Origin: Microbacterium sp. UFMG61
GTDB taxonomy: Bacteria; Actinomycetota; Actinomycetes; Actinomycetales; Microbacteriaceae
Length of the DNA: 64,000 bases
Direction: 5' to 3'
NCBI RefSeq assembly: GCF_015354505.1
Contig: NZ_JACAFP010000013.1
Span: forward strand, 952 to 64,951
In this document: positions 34,805 through 43,332 of the stretch, one piece after another
How positions within the stretch are numbered: the first letter of the stretch is position 1
How the letters are laid out: every line of letters starts with the position of its first letter
Program-made: the position numbers and the translations under genes
The notes under the pieces: generated by a model
Seen by the model: only the letters and a program-made list of their open reading frames with translations
What the model was told of the DNA's origin: nothing
Database searches by the model: none

Positions 34805-35782
34805 ATGACCAGCCCCGCAGATCTCTCCCTCGTCGCAGACGAGCTCTCCGATGACGAGCGCCTGTTCGACGAGCTCATCGCGAACGAGCAGCGCATCGAG
34901 CCTCGCGACTGGATGCCCGACGCGTACCGCAAGACGCTGATCCGTCAGATCTCGCAGCACGCGCACTCGGAGATCATCGGCATGCAGCCGGAGGGCAACT
35001 GGATCACCCGGGCGCCGAGCCTCAAGCGCAAAGCGATCCTGATGGCCAAGGTGCAGGATGAGGCCGGGCACGGCCTCTATCTCTACTCCGCCGCGCAGAC
35101 CCTCGGGATCACGCGCGACGAGATGATGGACCAGCTCATCAGCGGCAAGGCCAAGTACTCGTCGATCTTCAACTACCCGACCCCCACATGGGCGGATATG
35201 GGTGCGATCGGATGGCTCGTCGACGGAGCCGCGATCTGCAACCAGGTTCCGCTGTGCCGCGCGTCGTACGGGCCCTACGGCCGCGCGATGGTGCGCGTCT
35301 GCAAAGAGGAGTCGTTCCACCAGCGCCAGGGTTTCGAGATACTGCTCTCCTTGATGCAGGGCACCGACGAACAGAGGCAGATGGCACAGGATGCCGTGAA
35401 CCGCTGGTACTGGCCGAGTCTGGCGATGTTCGGCCCGCCGGATGACCAGTCCCCCAACTCCGCCCAGTCGATGAAGTGGAAGATCAAGCGCTTCACCAAC
35501 GACGAGTTGCGTCAGCGGTTCATCGGGATGCTCGTGCCGCAGGCCGAGATCCTCGGTGTCACCCTTCCCGACCCCGATCTGCGGTTCGACGACGAGACCG
35601 GCCAGTACGTGATCGGCGAGATCGACTGGGACGAGTTCTTCGAGGTGTTGCGCGGCAACGGTCCGTGCAACGCCGAGCGTCTCGAGCGCCGCCGCACGGC
35701 ACATGAGGAGGGCGCCTGGGTGCGCGAGGCCGCGGCCGAGTATGCCCGCAAGCAGGCGCTGAAGACGAAGGCGGTGGCGTGA
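34805..35782 (+). CDS. paaA: 1,2-phenylacetyl-CoA epoxidase, catalytic subunit A
   Basis: Di-iron monooxygenase subunit, 325 residues, which epoxidises the ring of phenylacetyl-CoA. Iron-ligand helices are visible in [15 protein letters not shown] (E-x-x-H) and [14 protein letters not shown] (E-x-x-H). ATG 34805 is six bases behind GAGGAG; ATG 34802 is the alternative. It opens the paaABCDE-G unit and is coupled to paaB by a TGATG overlap. Confidence 0.95.
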   Translation: MTSPADLSLVADELSDDERLFDELIANEQRIEPRDWMPDAYRKTLIRQISQHAHSEIIGMQPEGNWITRAPSLKRKAILMAKVQDEAGHGLYLYSAAQTLGITRDEMMDQLISGKAKYSSIFNYPTPTWADMGAIGWLVDGAAICNQVPLCRASYGPYGRAMVRVCKEESFHQRQGFEILLSLMQGTDEQRQMAQDAVNRWYWPSLAMFGPPDDQSPNSAQSMKWKIKRFTNDELRQRFIGMLVPQAEILGVTLPDPDLRFDDETGQYVIGEIDWDEFFEVLRGNGPCNAERLERRRTAHEEGAWVREAAAEYARKQALKTKAVA

Positions 35783-36087
35783 TGGCGACGCCGGGAGCCG
35801 ACGAACGCGAGCCCTGGCCACTCTGGGAGGTCTTCGTCCGAGCGAACCGCGGTCTGAGTCATGTGCATGTCGGATCCCTGCACGCTCCGGATGCCGACAT
35901 GGCGATCCGCAACGCCCGTGACCTGTACACGCGCCGCGGCGAGGGCGTGTCGATCTGGGCAGTTCCGGCGGATGCGATCACCACCAGCGACCCCGACGCG
36001 AAGGGCGCCTACTTCGAGAGCCCCGCGGGCAAGAACTACCGGCATGCCGTCTACTACACGGCGTCCGAAGGGGTGCCGCACCTGTGA
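35782..36087 (+). CDS. paaB: 1,2-phenylacetyl-CoA epoxidase subunit B
   Basis: Small non-catalytic subunit, 101 residues, that bridges PaaAC heterodimers. The family segments PLWEVFVRANRGLSHVHVGS and HAPDADMAIRNARDLYTRR are plain. It starts at ATG 35782, overlapping the paaA stop by one base. Its last codons run into a repeat-derived sequence that begins paaC. Confidence 0.94.
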   Translation: MATPGADEREPWPLWEVFVRANRGLSHVHVGSLHAPDADMAIRNARDLYTRRGEGVSIWAVPADAITTSDPDAKGAYFESPAGKNYRHAVYYTASEGVPHL

Positions 36088-36938
36088 CCCTTCGACAGGC
36101 TCAGGAACCCACCGGTTCGCACGGCGACCCGCACGGCGACGTCTCGGTCGATGAGCTGCGGCTGAGCGAGGAGCTCATCGGAACCGGCGCCGCCGCAGCA
36201 TCCGCCGACATCGCAGAGTACGCGCTGTGGCTCGGCGACGACGCCCTGATCCTCTCGCAGCAGCTCGGCGAGTGGATCGCCCGTGCACCGGAGCTCGAAG
36301 AAGACGTCGCGCTCGGCAACATCGCCCTCGATCTGCTCGGCCACGCCCGCTCGTTCCTGCACTTCGCGGGGTCCTACGACGGACGCTCCGAAGACGAACT
36401 CGCCTACTTCCGCGACGAGCCCGAGTTCCGTAGCGCCTGGATCGTCGAGCAGCCCAACGGCGACTTCGCGCAGACCATCGCACGTCAGTTCATCGTGTCG
36501 ACCTACATGTTCGAGCTCTACTCCGCCCTGCGGGCGAGCACGGACGAGACGTTCGCCGCGATCGCGGAGAAGTCCCTCAAAGAGGTCGACTACCACCGCG
36601 ATCACGCGGTGCAGTGGGTGCTTCGCCTCGCCGGCGGCACCGACGAATCGAGGCGGCGGATCCTCCGTGCGCTCGGCGATGTCTGGCCCTACGTCGACGA
36701 ACTCTTCCGCGATGAGCCCCTCATCGATCGCCTCGGCGACGCGGCTGTACGGCCGTCGACTCTGCGCACCGGTTTCGATGCGGTCGTCGACACCGTGTTC
36801 ACCGAGGCGGAGCTCGAGACGCCCACCGTCGCGGCATCGTCCGCCGGCGGCCGACGGGGAGCGCACGCGACACCCCTCGGCCACCTGCTCGCCGAGATGC
36901 AGGTGCTCGCCAGGCGGCATCCGGGAGCATCATGGTGA
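36084..36938 (+). CDS. paaC: 1,2-phenylacetyl-CoA epoxidase, structural subunit C
   Basis: Partner of PaaA, 284 residues, a di-iron-fold protein without working iron site. It is recognised by EYALWLGDDALILSQQLGEW and NIALDLLGHARSFLHFAG. GTG 36084 overlaps the paaB stop (GTGA), and no other in-frame ATG/GTG start occurs before the conserved part. As a result about 39 residues precede the point where E. coli PaaC begins; the first of these are coded by a dispersed-repeat-like sequence at 36088-36109. Confidence 0.92.
   Translation: MTLRQAQEPTGSHGDPHGDVSVDELRLSEELIGTGAAAASADIAEYALWLGDDALILSQQLGEWIARAPELEEDVALGNIALDLLGHARSFLHFAGSYDGRSEDELAYFRDEPEFRSAWIVEQPNGDFAQTIARQFIVSTYMFELYSALRASTDETFAAIAEKSLKEVDYHRDHAVQWVLRLAGGTDESRRRILRALGDVWPYVDELFRDEPLIDRLGDAAVRPSTLRTGFDAVVDTVFTEAELETPTVAASSAGGRRGAHATPLGHLLAEMQVLARRHPGASW
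36088..36109. repeat. REP-like dispersed element embedded in the paaB/paaC junction
   Basis: CCCTTCGACAGGCTCAGG, followed by AACC, matches a short word that I know to be scattered between genes of Microbacterium and related actinobacteria. Only one copy was noticed in this window. Here it is translated as the N-terminal residues of PaaC (TLRQAQEP). Confidence 0.45.
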
Positions 36939-37438
36939 CCGACATCCTGCACCACGACACCGAGGCCGCCGCCTGGAGGATCGCCGCAGCCGTGGCAGAC
37001 CCCGAGGTGCCGGTGCTCACGATCGAAGACCTCGGCGTGCTCCGCGCGGTCGCCGTCGACGGCGAGACCGTGCGAGTCGACATCACCCCGACATACAGCG
37101 GATGCCCGGCGATGGACACGATCCGCGACGACGTCATCCTGGCGCTCACCGCAGCCGGATACGCACAGGTCGAGGTCCGTCTCGTGCTCTCCCCCGCCTG
37201 GACGACGGACTGGATGTCGGATGCCGGCAAGCAGAAGCTGTCGCAGTACGGCATCGCCCCGCCGACCGGACGGTCGGCGATCTCCTCCGGCCCGATCCGC
37301 CTGACCATCAGCGTGCGCTGCCCCCGGTGCGGCTCGCTCGACACCCGCGAGGTCTCACGCTTCGGATCCACCTCGTGCAAGGCGCTCTTCGAATGCCGCG
37401 CCTGCCTCGAGCCCTTCGACCACTTCAAGGTGCACTGA
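36932..37438 (+). CDS. paaD: 1,2-phenylacetyl-CoA epoxidase assembly protein D
   Basis: MIP18/DUF59-type protein of 168 residues, thought to help mature the epoxidase metal or Fe-S centres. The DUF59 core holds TYSGCPAMDTIRDDV, and the C-terminal zinc- or Fe-S-binding cysteines are in RCPRCGSLDT and SCKALFECRACLEPF. ATG 36932 overlaps paaC; GTG 36935 (GTGA overlap) is an alternative start. It is coupled to paaE by TGATG. Confidence 0.92.
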   Translation: MVTDILHHDTEAAAWRIAAAVADPEVPVLTIEDLGVLRAVAVDGETVRVDITPTYSGCPAMDTIRDDVILALTAAGYAQVEVRLVLSPAWTTDWMSDAGKQKLSQYGIAPPTGRSAISSGPIRLTISVRCPRCGSLDTREVSRFGSTSCKALFECRACLEPFDHFKVH

Positions 37439-38616
37439 TGTCGCTGTTCGCTGTGTCCCGCCCCGCGCCGGCGGCCTCTCCGCGCTCCGCCGTGTCGGCC
37501 ACGAAGAAGCGCGCGCGCTTCCACACCTTGGCGGTAGAAGAGGTGCGGCCGCTCACCGACGACTCGGTCGAGGTGACCTTCACCGTTCCGGCCGAGCTGG
37601 CCGATGACTACGACCACCAGCCCGGCCAGTACGTGGCGCTGCGCACGACGCTCGAAGGCACCGAGGTGCGCCGGTCGTACTCGCTGTGCCGCGCGCCCGA
37701 GCATCGCACGGACGAGCAGATCGCAGCCGGGATGCCGACCCGCCTCAGCGTCGCCGTGAAGCGCGACGAAGGCGGGCTCTTCTCCACCTGGGCGCAGACG
37801 GGGCTGCACCCGGGATTCGAGATCGACGTGATGAGTCCGCAGGGCACCTTCACCTCGGGCCTCGACGACCTCGATCAGCGCCACGTCGTCGGCATCGCCG
37901 CGGGCTCGGGCATCACACCGCTCATGGCTCTCGCGCACACCGTGCTGACGCGCTCAGACACCTCCCGTTTCACGCTCCTCTACACGAACCGCTCGACGCT
38001 GGACGTGATGTTCCTCGAGGACCTCGCCGACCTGAAGGACCGCTATCCGACGCGCCTGACTCTGCACCACGTGCTCTCGCGCGAGCAGCGCACGGCCCCG
38101 GTGCTGTCCGGACGCATCGATGAAGAGAAGCTCCGCACCATCCTGGGGATGCTCATCGACCCGACCGATGTCGACGAGTGGTTCCTGTGCGGACCGCTCT
38201 CGCTCGTCGACCTGTGCCGCGAGGTGCTCGCCGACGTGGGCGTGCCGCGGGAGCACATCCGTTTCGAGCTCTTCACGACCGGGGATGAGCCGGTACGTGC
38301 GGCCCGACCCGTCGAGGTGCGGGCCGGTGAGAAGACGATTCGGATCGAGGTGAACCTCGACGGCGTCTCTTCGACCGTCGAAAGCCCTGCCGACGCCCAC
38401 GAGTCCGTGTTGAACGCCGCACTGCGGGTGCGCCCCGACGCCCCGTTCGCGTGCGCGGGCGGCGTCTGCGGCACGTGTCGCGCCCGCGTCATCGAGGGCA
38501 GCGTGACGATGACCGAGAACTACGCCCTCGAACCCGACGAGCTCGACCGCGGTTACGTCCTGACCTGCCAGTCCCACCCGACGAGCGACCGCGTCGTCGT
38601 CGACTACGACGTCTGA
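37438..38616 (+). CDS. paaE: 1,2-phenylacetyl-CoA epoxidase reductase subunit E
   Basis: Electron-transfer subunit, 392 residues: FAD domain with RRSYSLCRAP (residues about 80-90), NAD(P) domain with GIAAGSGITPLMAL and FLCGPLSLVD, and a C-terminal plant-type [2Fe-2S] ferredoxin domain with CAGGVCGTCRARV and a final Cys in VLTCQSHP. It feeds electrons from NADPH to PaaA. The start overlaps the paaD stop by one base. Confidence 0.94.
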   Translation: MSLFAVSRPAPAASPRSAVSATKKRARFHTLAVEEVRPLTDDSVEVTFTVPAELADDYDHQPGQYVALRTTLEGTEVRRSYSLCRAPEHRTDEQIAAGMPTRLSVAVKRDEGGLFSTWAQTGLHPGFEIDVMSPQGTFTSGLDDLDQRHVVGIAAGSGITPLMALAHTVLTRSDTSRFTLLYTNRSTLDVMFLEDLADLKDRYPTRLTLHHVLSREQRTAPVLSGRIDEEKLRTILGMLIDPTDVDEWFLCGPLSLVDLCREVLADVGVPREHIRFELFTTGDEPVRAARPVEVRAGEKTIRIEVNLDGVSSTVESPADAHESVLNAALRVRPDAPFACAGGVCGTCRARVIEGSVTMTENYALEPDELDRGYVLTCQSHPTSDRVVVDYDV

Positions 38617-38626
38617 GGAGCATCCG

Positions 38627-39397
38627 ATGATCGATCTCACCATCGAGGACGACGTCGCGACGGTCGTTCTGAACGCACCGGCGAAGCTGAACTCGCTCGA
38701 CGAGCAGGCGCTGCGCGATCTCGGGCGCGCCTACGACGAAGCCGATGCCGCGGGAGTGCGGGCGCTCGTGCTCCGCGGCGAGGGCCGGGCGTTCTGCGCC
38801 GGCCGTGACATCTCCGCGGTGGACCCTCGCGACGATGACGTGATCGGCTATCTCGGTGGCCTCGTCACGCCCCTGCTGCAGAGGATGTCGCGCTTTCCCG
38901 CGCCGACCTTCGCTGTCGCGCACGGCGCCTGCCTGGGCGTCGGACTCGGACTCCTGATCGCCACCGACGTCGTCTACGTCGCGGAGTCGGCGAAGATCGG
39001 CTCGCCGTTCGCCGCGCTCGGGGCCACCCTCGACTCCGGAGGCCATGCGCTCTTCGTCGAGCGGCTCGGAGCGCACAAGACGCTCGACCTCATCTACACG
39101 GGGCGGCTGATGAGCGGCGCCGAGGCGGTGGCGTCGGGACTGTTCTCGCGGGTTCTCCCCGACGACGAGGCGCTGCAGATGACGACGGATGCCGCGGCGA
39201 GTGCGGCTCGAGGGGCCACGGCGGCATTCCTCGCAAGCAAGCAGCTGGTCGCGAGGATCCGCGACGAGCGGCTCGCCCTGTGGGACTCGATCGAGGTCGA
39301 GAACGCCGCGCAGGCCGCACTCTGCGACACCGACGACTACCGCGAGGGCTTCACGGCGTTCCAGGAGAAGCGGAAGCCCGAGTTCCGCGGGCGCTGA
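38627..39397 (+). CDS. paaG: Enoyl-CoA isomerase (1,2-epoxyphenylacetyl-CoA isomerase)
   Basis: Crotonase-fold protein, 256 residues, last gene of the second paa unit, ten bases after paaE and behind a GAGGAG site. It should convert the ring epoxide to oxepin-CoA and shift double bonds later in the pathway. The oxyanion hole is in GACLGVGLGLLIATDVVYV and the position of the usual first hydratase Glu is not acidic, as expected of an isomerase rather than a hydratase; an Asp remains in ATLDSGG. Confidence 0.85.
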   Translation: MIDLTIEDDVATVVLNAPAKLNSLDEQALRDLGRAYDEADAAGVRALVLRGEGRAFCAGRDISAVDPRDDDVIGYLGGLVTPLLQRMSRFPAPTFAVAHGACLGVGLGLLIATDVVYVAESAKIGSPFAALGATLDSGGHALFVERLGAHKTLDLIYTGRLMSGAEAVASGLFSRVLPDDEALQMTTDAAASAARGATAAFLASKQLVARIRDERLALWDSIEVENAAQAALCDTDDYREGFTAFQEKRKPEFRGR

Positions 39398-39462
39398 GCC
39401 GACCTGCCTACCGCGACGGAACGAGCGAAGGCAAGCCCGTCGCCGATGTCGGATGCCGATGC

Positions 39463-39468
39463 CAGACT
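39463..39468 (+). promoter_or_regulatory. Possible -10 element of a leaderless promoter for the DNA ligase
   Basis: CAGACT then six bases then ATG 39475; the same hexamer and spacing precede the paaR start. No ribosome binding site is visible. Confidence 0.35.
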
Positions 39469-39474
39469 GCATCC

Positions 39475-40998
39475 ATGTTGCTCTCGGAGCTCGTCTCCAC
39501 CGCCGAAGAGGTCGCCGCCACCTCATCACGTCTCGCCAAGATCGACGCGGTCTCGCGGCTGCTCGCACGAGTGGAGGCCGATGACGTGCCCGCCCTCGTC
39601 GGCCTGCTGCTCGCGACACCGCGTCAGGGCCGCCTGGGGGTGGGCTGGCGCGGGATCACCGCCCTCGACGTGCAGCACGCCGAGGGGTCGTCACTGTCGA
39701 TCAGCGACGTCGATGCGGCCTTCGAGGCACTGGCCGGCTCATCGGGATCAGGGTCTGCAGCGGCCCGGACCGATCTGCTCTCCGCTCTCGCGGCGCGTGC
39801 CACCGTCGAGGAGTGGGATTTCCTGTCGCGCGCGATGCTCGGAGAACTGCGCACGGGCGCACTCGGCGGCGTGCTGCTCGACGCGATCGCCCGCGCCTCC
39901 GATCGCCCTGCGGCATCCGTGCGGCGTGCCGCGATGCTGTCCGGTGACCTGGGCGACACCGCGGTCCTCGCCCTCACCGGCACCGAGGCCGAGCTCGACG
40001 CGGTCGGCCTCGTGGTCGGGCGCCCGGTGCTGCCGATGCTCGCCTCGACCGCGGCCACCCCGACCGCTGCGCTCGAGATCACAGGACGCGCCTCGGTCGA
40101 GTACAAGCTCGACGGAGCGCGCATCCAGGTGCACCGCAGCGGCGACGCCGTGAGCATCTACACCCGCAGCCTCGCCGACATCACACACCGTGTGCCCGAG
40201 ATCGTCGAGATCGTGCGAGGCCTCCCCGCTGACGACCTGATCCTCGACGGCGAGACGCTCTCGCTCGATGAGGACGGCGGCCCCCGCCCGTTCCAGGAGA
40301 CCATGTCGCGGTTCGGAGCCGACGTCTCGCGCGACCTCGTGCTGCGGCCCTGGTTCTTCGACCTGCTGCATGTCGACGGTCGCGACCTGCTCGACGAGCC
40401 CCTCTCCACCCGCCTGACCGAGCTGGAGAGGGTGGTGGGCGAATGGCGCATGCCGGGCATCGTGACAGACGATCCCGCAGCCGCCGAGCAGCTCTCCCGA
40501 GATGCTCTGGCAGCCGGGCACGAGGGAGTGCTCGTCAAGGGCGTCGACGCCCCCTACTCCGCGGGTCGCCGCGGCAAGTCCTGGGTGAAGGTCAAACCCG
40601 TGCTGACGTACGACCTCGTCGTGCTCGCCGCCGAATGGGGTTCGGGGCGTCGCCAGGGGTGGCTGTCGAACCTCCATCTCGGCGCGCTCGATCCCGACGG
40701 AGAGTTCGGCGAGCCGGGCGGATTCGTGATGGTCGGCAAGACCTTCAAGGGACTCACCGACGATCTGCTGCGCTGGCAGACCGAGAACTTTCCGCCGTTC
40801 GAGACGCGGCGCACCCAGAGCACGGTGTTCCTGCGCCCCGAGTTCGTGGTCGAGATCGCCATCGACGGCGTGCAGCGATCGCCCCGCTACCCCGGTGGCA
40901 TCGCGCTGCGCTTCGCTCGCGTGAAGGGCTACCGACCCGACAAGACGCCGTCAGGAGCCGACACGATCCAGACGCTGCGCGCGTTGCTGCGAGCGTGA
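39475..40998 (+). CDS. ligB: ATP-dependent DNA ligase (LigB type)
   Basis: Seals nicks using ATP, 507 residues, the same size as Mycobacterium tuberculosis LigB. An N-terminal helical DNA-binding domain (1-205) is followed by the nucleotidyltransferase domain with the AMP-accepting lysine in VEYKLDGARIQV and the later ligase motifs LILDGETLSL, GHEGVLVKG and SWVKVKP, then an OB domain. Such ligases are accessory to NAD-dependent LigA. It is convergent with a phosphoribosyltransferase gene. Confidence 0.92.
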   Translation: MLLSELVSTAEEVAATSSRLAKIDAVSRLLARVEADDVPALVGLLLATPRQGRLGVGWRGITALDVQHAEGSSLSISDVDAAFEALAGSSGSGSAAARTDLLSALAARATVEEWDFLSRAMLGELRTGALGGVLLDAIARASDRPAASVRRAAMLSGDLGDTAVLALTGTEAELDAVGLVVGRPVLPMLASTAATPTAALEITGRASVEYKLDGARIQVHRSGDAVSIYTRSLADITHRVPEIVEIVRGLPADDLILDGETLSLDEDGGPRPFQETMSRFGADVSRDLVLRPWFFDLLHVDGRDLLDEPLSTRLTELERVVGEWRMPGIVTDDPAAAEQLSRDALAAGHEGVLVKGVDAPYSAGRRGKSWVKVKPVLTYDLVVLAAEWGSGRRQGWLSNLHLGALDPDGEFGEPGGFVMVGKTFKGLTDDLLRWQTENFPPFETRRTQSTVFLRPEFVVEIAIDGVQRSPRYPGGIALRFARVKGYRPDKTPSGADTIQTLRALLRA

Positions 40999-41005
40999 GA
41001 AGAGC

Positions 41006-41515
41006 TCAGGCGCTCGGTGCGAGCCCGAGGTCCTCTTCGCGGACGGTGCCCTGGAACGACCACGGGAAGTTGATCCAGAGATCGGTGTCCTTCCACGCAT
41101 AGTCGGGCTGGATGATCGTCGACGGCTTGGTGTAGATGGTGACCGAGCGCACATCGGCACCCTTGTCCTTCAACAGTTGCACGGCCAAAGCGAGGGTGCG
41201 CCCCGAATCGGCGACGTCGTCGACGAGCAGCACGCGCCGCCCGTCGAGGTACGCCATGTCGAGCTCGGGCGGCAGCACCTCGGGCGCATCCAGCACCGTG
41301 CCGATGCCCGTGTAGAACTCGACGTTGATCGCGCCGCAGTTCTTCGCACCGAGGCCGTACGCGATCGCGCCGGCCGGCAGCAGACCGCCGCGGGCGATCG
41401 CCACGACGACCTCGGGCACGAAGCCGCTGTCGAGGATGCGGCGCGCGAGGTCTCGCGTCGCGGATCCGAAGCCGTCCCAGGTGAGCGTCTCGCGCTCGAT
41501 CGAAGCATCCGTCAT
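41006..41515 (-). CDS. Purine-type phosphoribosyltransferase
   Basis: A 169-residue PRTase-fold protein. The PRPP loop VLLVDDVADSGRTL is complete and an ARGG loop is in VVAIARGGLLPAGAIAY. It probably salvages a hypoxanthine-, xanthine- or guanine-like base, but the hood that selects the base is not diagnostic by eye. ATG 41515 (MTDASIERE) was preferred to GTG 41533. It lies 48 nt behind the transglutaminase gene on the same strand and may be cotranscribed with it. Confidence 0.82.
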   Translation of the reverse strand: MTDASIERETLTWDGFGSATRDLARRILDSGFVPEVVVAIARGGLLPAGAIAYGLGAKNCGAINVEFYTGIGTVLDAPEVLPPELDMAYLDGRRVLLVDDVADSGRTLALAVQLLKDKGADVRSVTIYTKPSTIIQPDYAWKDTDLWINFPWSFQGTVREEDLGLAPSA

Positions 41516-41563
41516 CGTCTCATTCTTCCCCACCGCCGAGCCTCCCGCGGTCGCGGGCCGGAG

Positions 41564-42409
41564 TCATCCGAGGCGCGTGACTTCGACCGACACGAAGAGC
41601 TCGGATGCACTCGGGCCGGCGTACACCCCGCGCAGCGGCGCGACATCCGCATAATCGCGTCCGTGCCCGACATAGACATGCGACTCCCCTACCTCGACGA
41701 GGTTGGTCGGGTCGTAGCCCCGCCACTCGCCGGAGTACCACTCCACCCAGGCGTGCGACTCCCCCGTCACGGGCTGTCCGATCGCCGCGGTCGGGTCGGG
41801 GTGCAGATAGCCCGAGACGTACCGCGCCGGGATTCCTGCCGCCCGGAGCACGCCGAGCGCGACGTGCGCGATGTCCTGGCACACGCCCGATCGCGTCGGC
41901 CACGCGTCACGAGCCGTGGAACTCACCCCGGTCACACCGCTGCGGTACTCCATCGCCTCCCCCACTGTCGTGCAGATCTCGAACGCGGTCTCGTCGACCC
42001 CTCCGCCCTCTGCCTCGATCCGCAGAGCGAGGTCGCGCATCTCCTCATCCGGGTCGGTGGCCGGTGTCTGCGTCACGCATTCGGCCAGGGTCAGCGACTG
42101 CGGGATGCGCGCGGCGAGCTCGTCCCAGTCGATCCCGGCACCCGCGTGGGGCGACGGCCGGACATCGACCACGCTGGTCGCCGTGACGGAGAGCTCCTGG
42201 TGCGGGGTGAGCACCTCGAACGTCGAGACGCGCGTGTCCCAGTAGTCCGCGTACGAGTGCTGGGTCGCCGTCGGCGAGATGTCGAGCGTCGCCTGCAGCA
42301 CGAACTGCCCTTCCCTCGAGTGCGGCAGCATCCGCGCCTCGTTGTACGAGGCCGTCGCCGGCTGCTCATAGCGGAAGCCCGTGCGGTGCACGATCCGGAG
42401 CCGGCTCAC
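41564..42409 (-). CDS. Transglutaminase-like protein of the ATP-grasp/alpha-E module
   Basis: A 281-residue papain-fold protein. An N-terminal Bact_transglu_N region (RIVHRTGFRYEQPATASYNE) precedes the transglutaminase core with Cys in SGVCQDIAHVALGVLRAAG, His in GESHAWVEWY and Asp in RGYDPTN, so the triad is intact. GTG 42409 overlaps the alpha-E gene stop (GTGA). The family is always found with the alpha-E and circularly permuted ATP-grasp proteins and may process the peptide-like product they make; no member is firmly characterised to my knowledge. Confidence 0.88.
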   Translation of the reverse strand: MSRLRIVHRTGFRYEQPATASYNEARMLPHSREGQFVLQATLDISPTATQHSYADYWDTRVSTFEVLTPHQELSVTATSVVDVRPSPHAGAGIDWDELAARIPQSLTLAECVTQTPATDPDEEMRDLALRIEAEGGGVDETAFEICTTVGEAMEYRSGVTGVSSTARDAWPTRSGVCQDIAHVALGVLRAAGIPARYVSGYLHPDPTAAIGQPVTGESHAWVEWYSGEWRGYDPTNLVEVGESHVYVGHGRDYADVAPLRGVYAGPSASELFVSVEVTRLG

Positions 42410-43332
42410 AGCGCCTCTCCGATCCACACCGGCATCGCGATCGACGGGAAGTACCGCTCCCTGATCGCGTCACTCGCCATCGACATCCCCACCTGGACCT
42501 CCTCCATGCTCTCCGACAGGCGATGCACGGTGTCGCCGATCGGTCGGTATTCGAGCTCCGACCGCATGCGGCCGAGCACACGGTGAGCGCGGTCCGGGGC
42601 TCCGAATGCGGCGGCCGGATCGATCCCGCGCAGGCAGTCCTCGGCCTGCAGGATGCTCGAGAGCACCGAGCGGGGGAACAGCCGATCGACGAGCAGGAAC
42701 TCCACCGCGGAGGCGGCTGTCGGTACAGCCCGGTGGCTGCGCAGGTGGGCCTCGTACGCGCCGCAGCTACGCAGCAGCGTCGTCCAGCTCGGGCCCCCTG
42801 CCTCCGTCAGAGACCGCGTGGCCAAGAGCCGAGCCGTCATGTCGGCGCGCTCGATCGAGCGGCCGAGCACGAAGAAGTGCCACGCCTCGTCTCTGCTCGT
42901 CGACGAGTCCACCACCCCGAAGGCCAGCGCCGACCGGTCACGCACCCACCGGAAGAACGGGTGCGTCTTGTCGGACGCGATCCGCCGCGGCATCCGTGCG
43001 TTCGACTCATTGAGCGTCTCCCAAAGGTCCGTCGAGATGATCTCGCGCGCGCGGCGCGCGTTCTCCCTCGCGGAGGCGATCGAGTGCGCGATCGAGGCGG
43101 AGTGGTCCCGATCCAGTGCGAGCAGCCGCACCACGTCGTCACGGCTCAGCACCGCGTCGTCATCGGCCGTCGTGCCCATGACCGAGAGCAGCGCACGGCA
43201 GGCGGTGTCCTCCTCGACCCAGGGATCCTCGAGAAGCATCTGCAGATGCACGTCGAGGATGCGCGCGGTGCCGTCCGCCCGCTCGACGTATCGCCCGATC
43301 CAGAACAGCGCCTCCGCGATGCGACTCAGCAC
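42406..43332 (-). CDS. Alpha-E domain protein (DUF403)
   Basis: An all-helical protein of 308 residues of the alpha-E family. MLSRIAEALFWIGRYVERADGT has the characteristic N-terminal pattern, and LGRSIERADMTARLL repeats it in the middle. GTG 43332 overlaps the end of the ATP-grasp gene by seven bases, showing tight coupling. Its biochemical role is unknown; it is thought to act as a partner or scaffold for the ATP-grasp amide ligase. Confidence 0.87.
   Translation of the reverse strand: MLSRIAEALFWIGRYVERADGTARILDVHLQMLLEDPWVEEDTACRALLSVMGTTADDDAVLSRDDVVRLLALDRDHSASIAHSIASARENARRAREIISTDLWETLNESNARMPRRIASDKTHPFFRWVRDRSALAFGVVDSSTSRDEAWHFFVLGRSIERADMTARLLATRSLTEAGGPSWTTLLRSCGAYEAHLRSHRAVPTAASAVEFLLVDRLFPRSVLSSILQAEDCLRGIDPAAAFGAPDRAHRVLGRMRSELEYRPIGDTVHRLSESMEEVQVGMSMASDAIRERYFPSIAMPVWIGEAL

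Noticed and set aside
36122..36134. CACGGCGACCCGCACGGCGAC direct repeat in paaC as a mobile element end
   Set aside because: A short in-frame duplication (HGDPHGD) inside the extended N-terminus; no matching repeat, inverted repeat or transposase was seen nearby.
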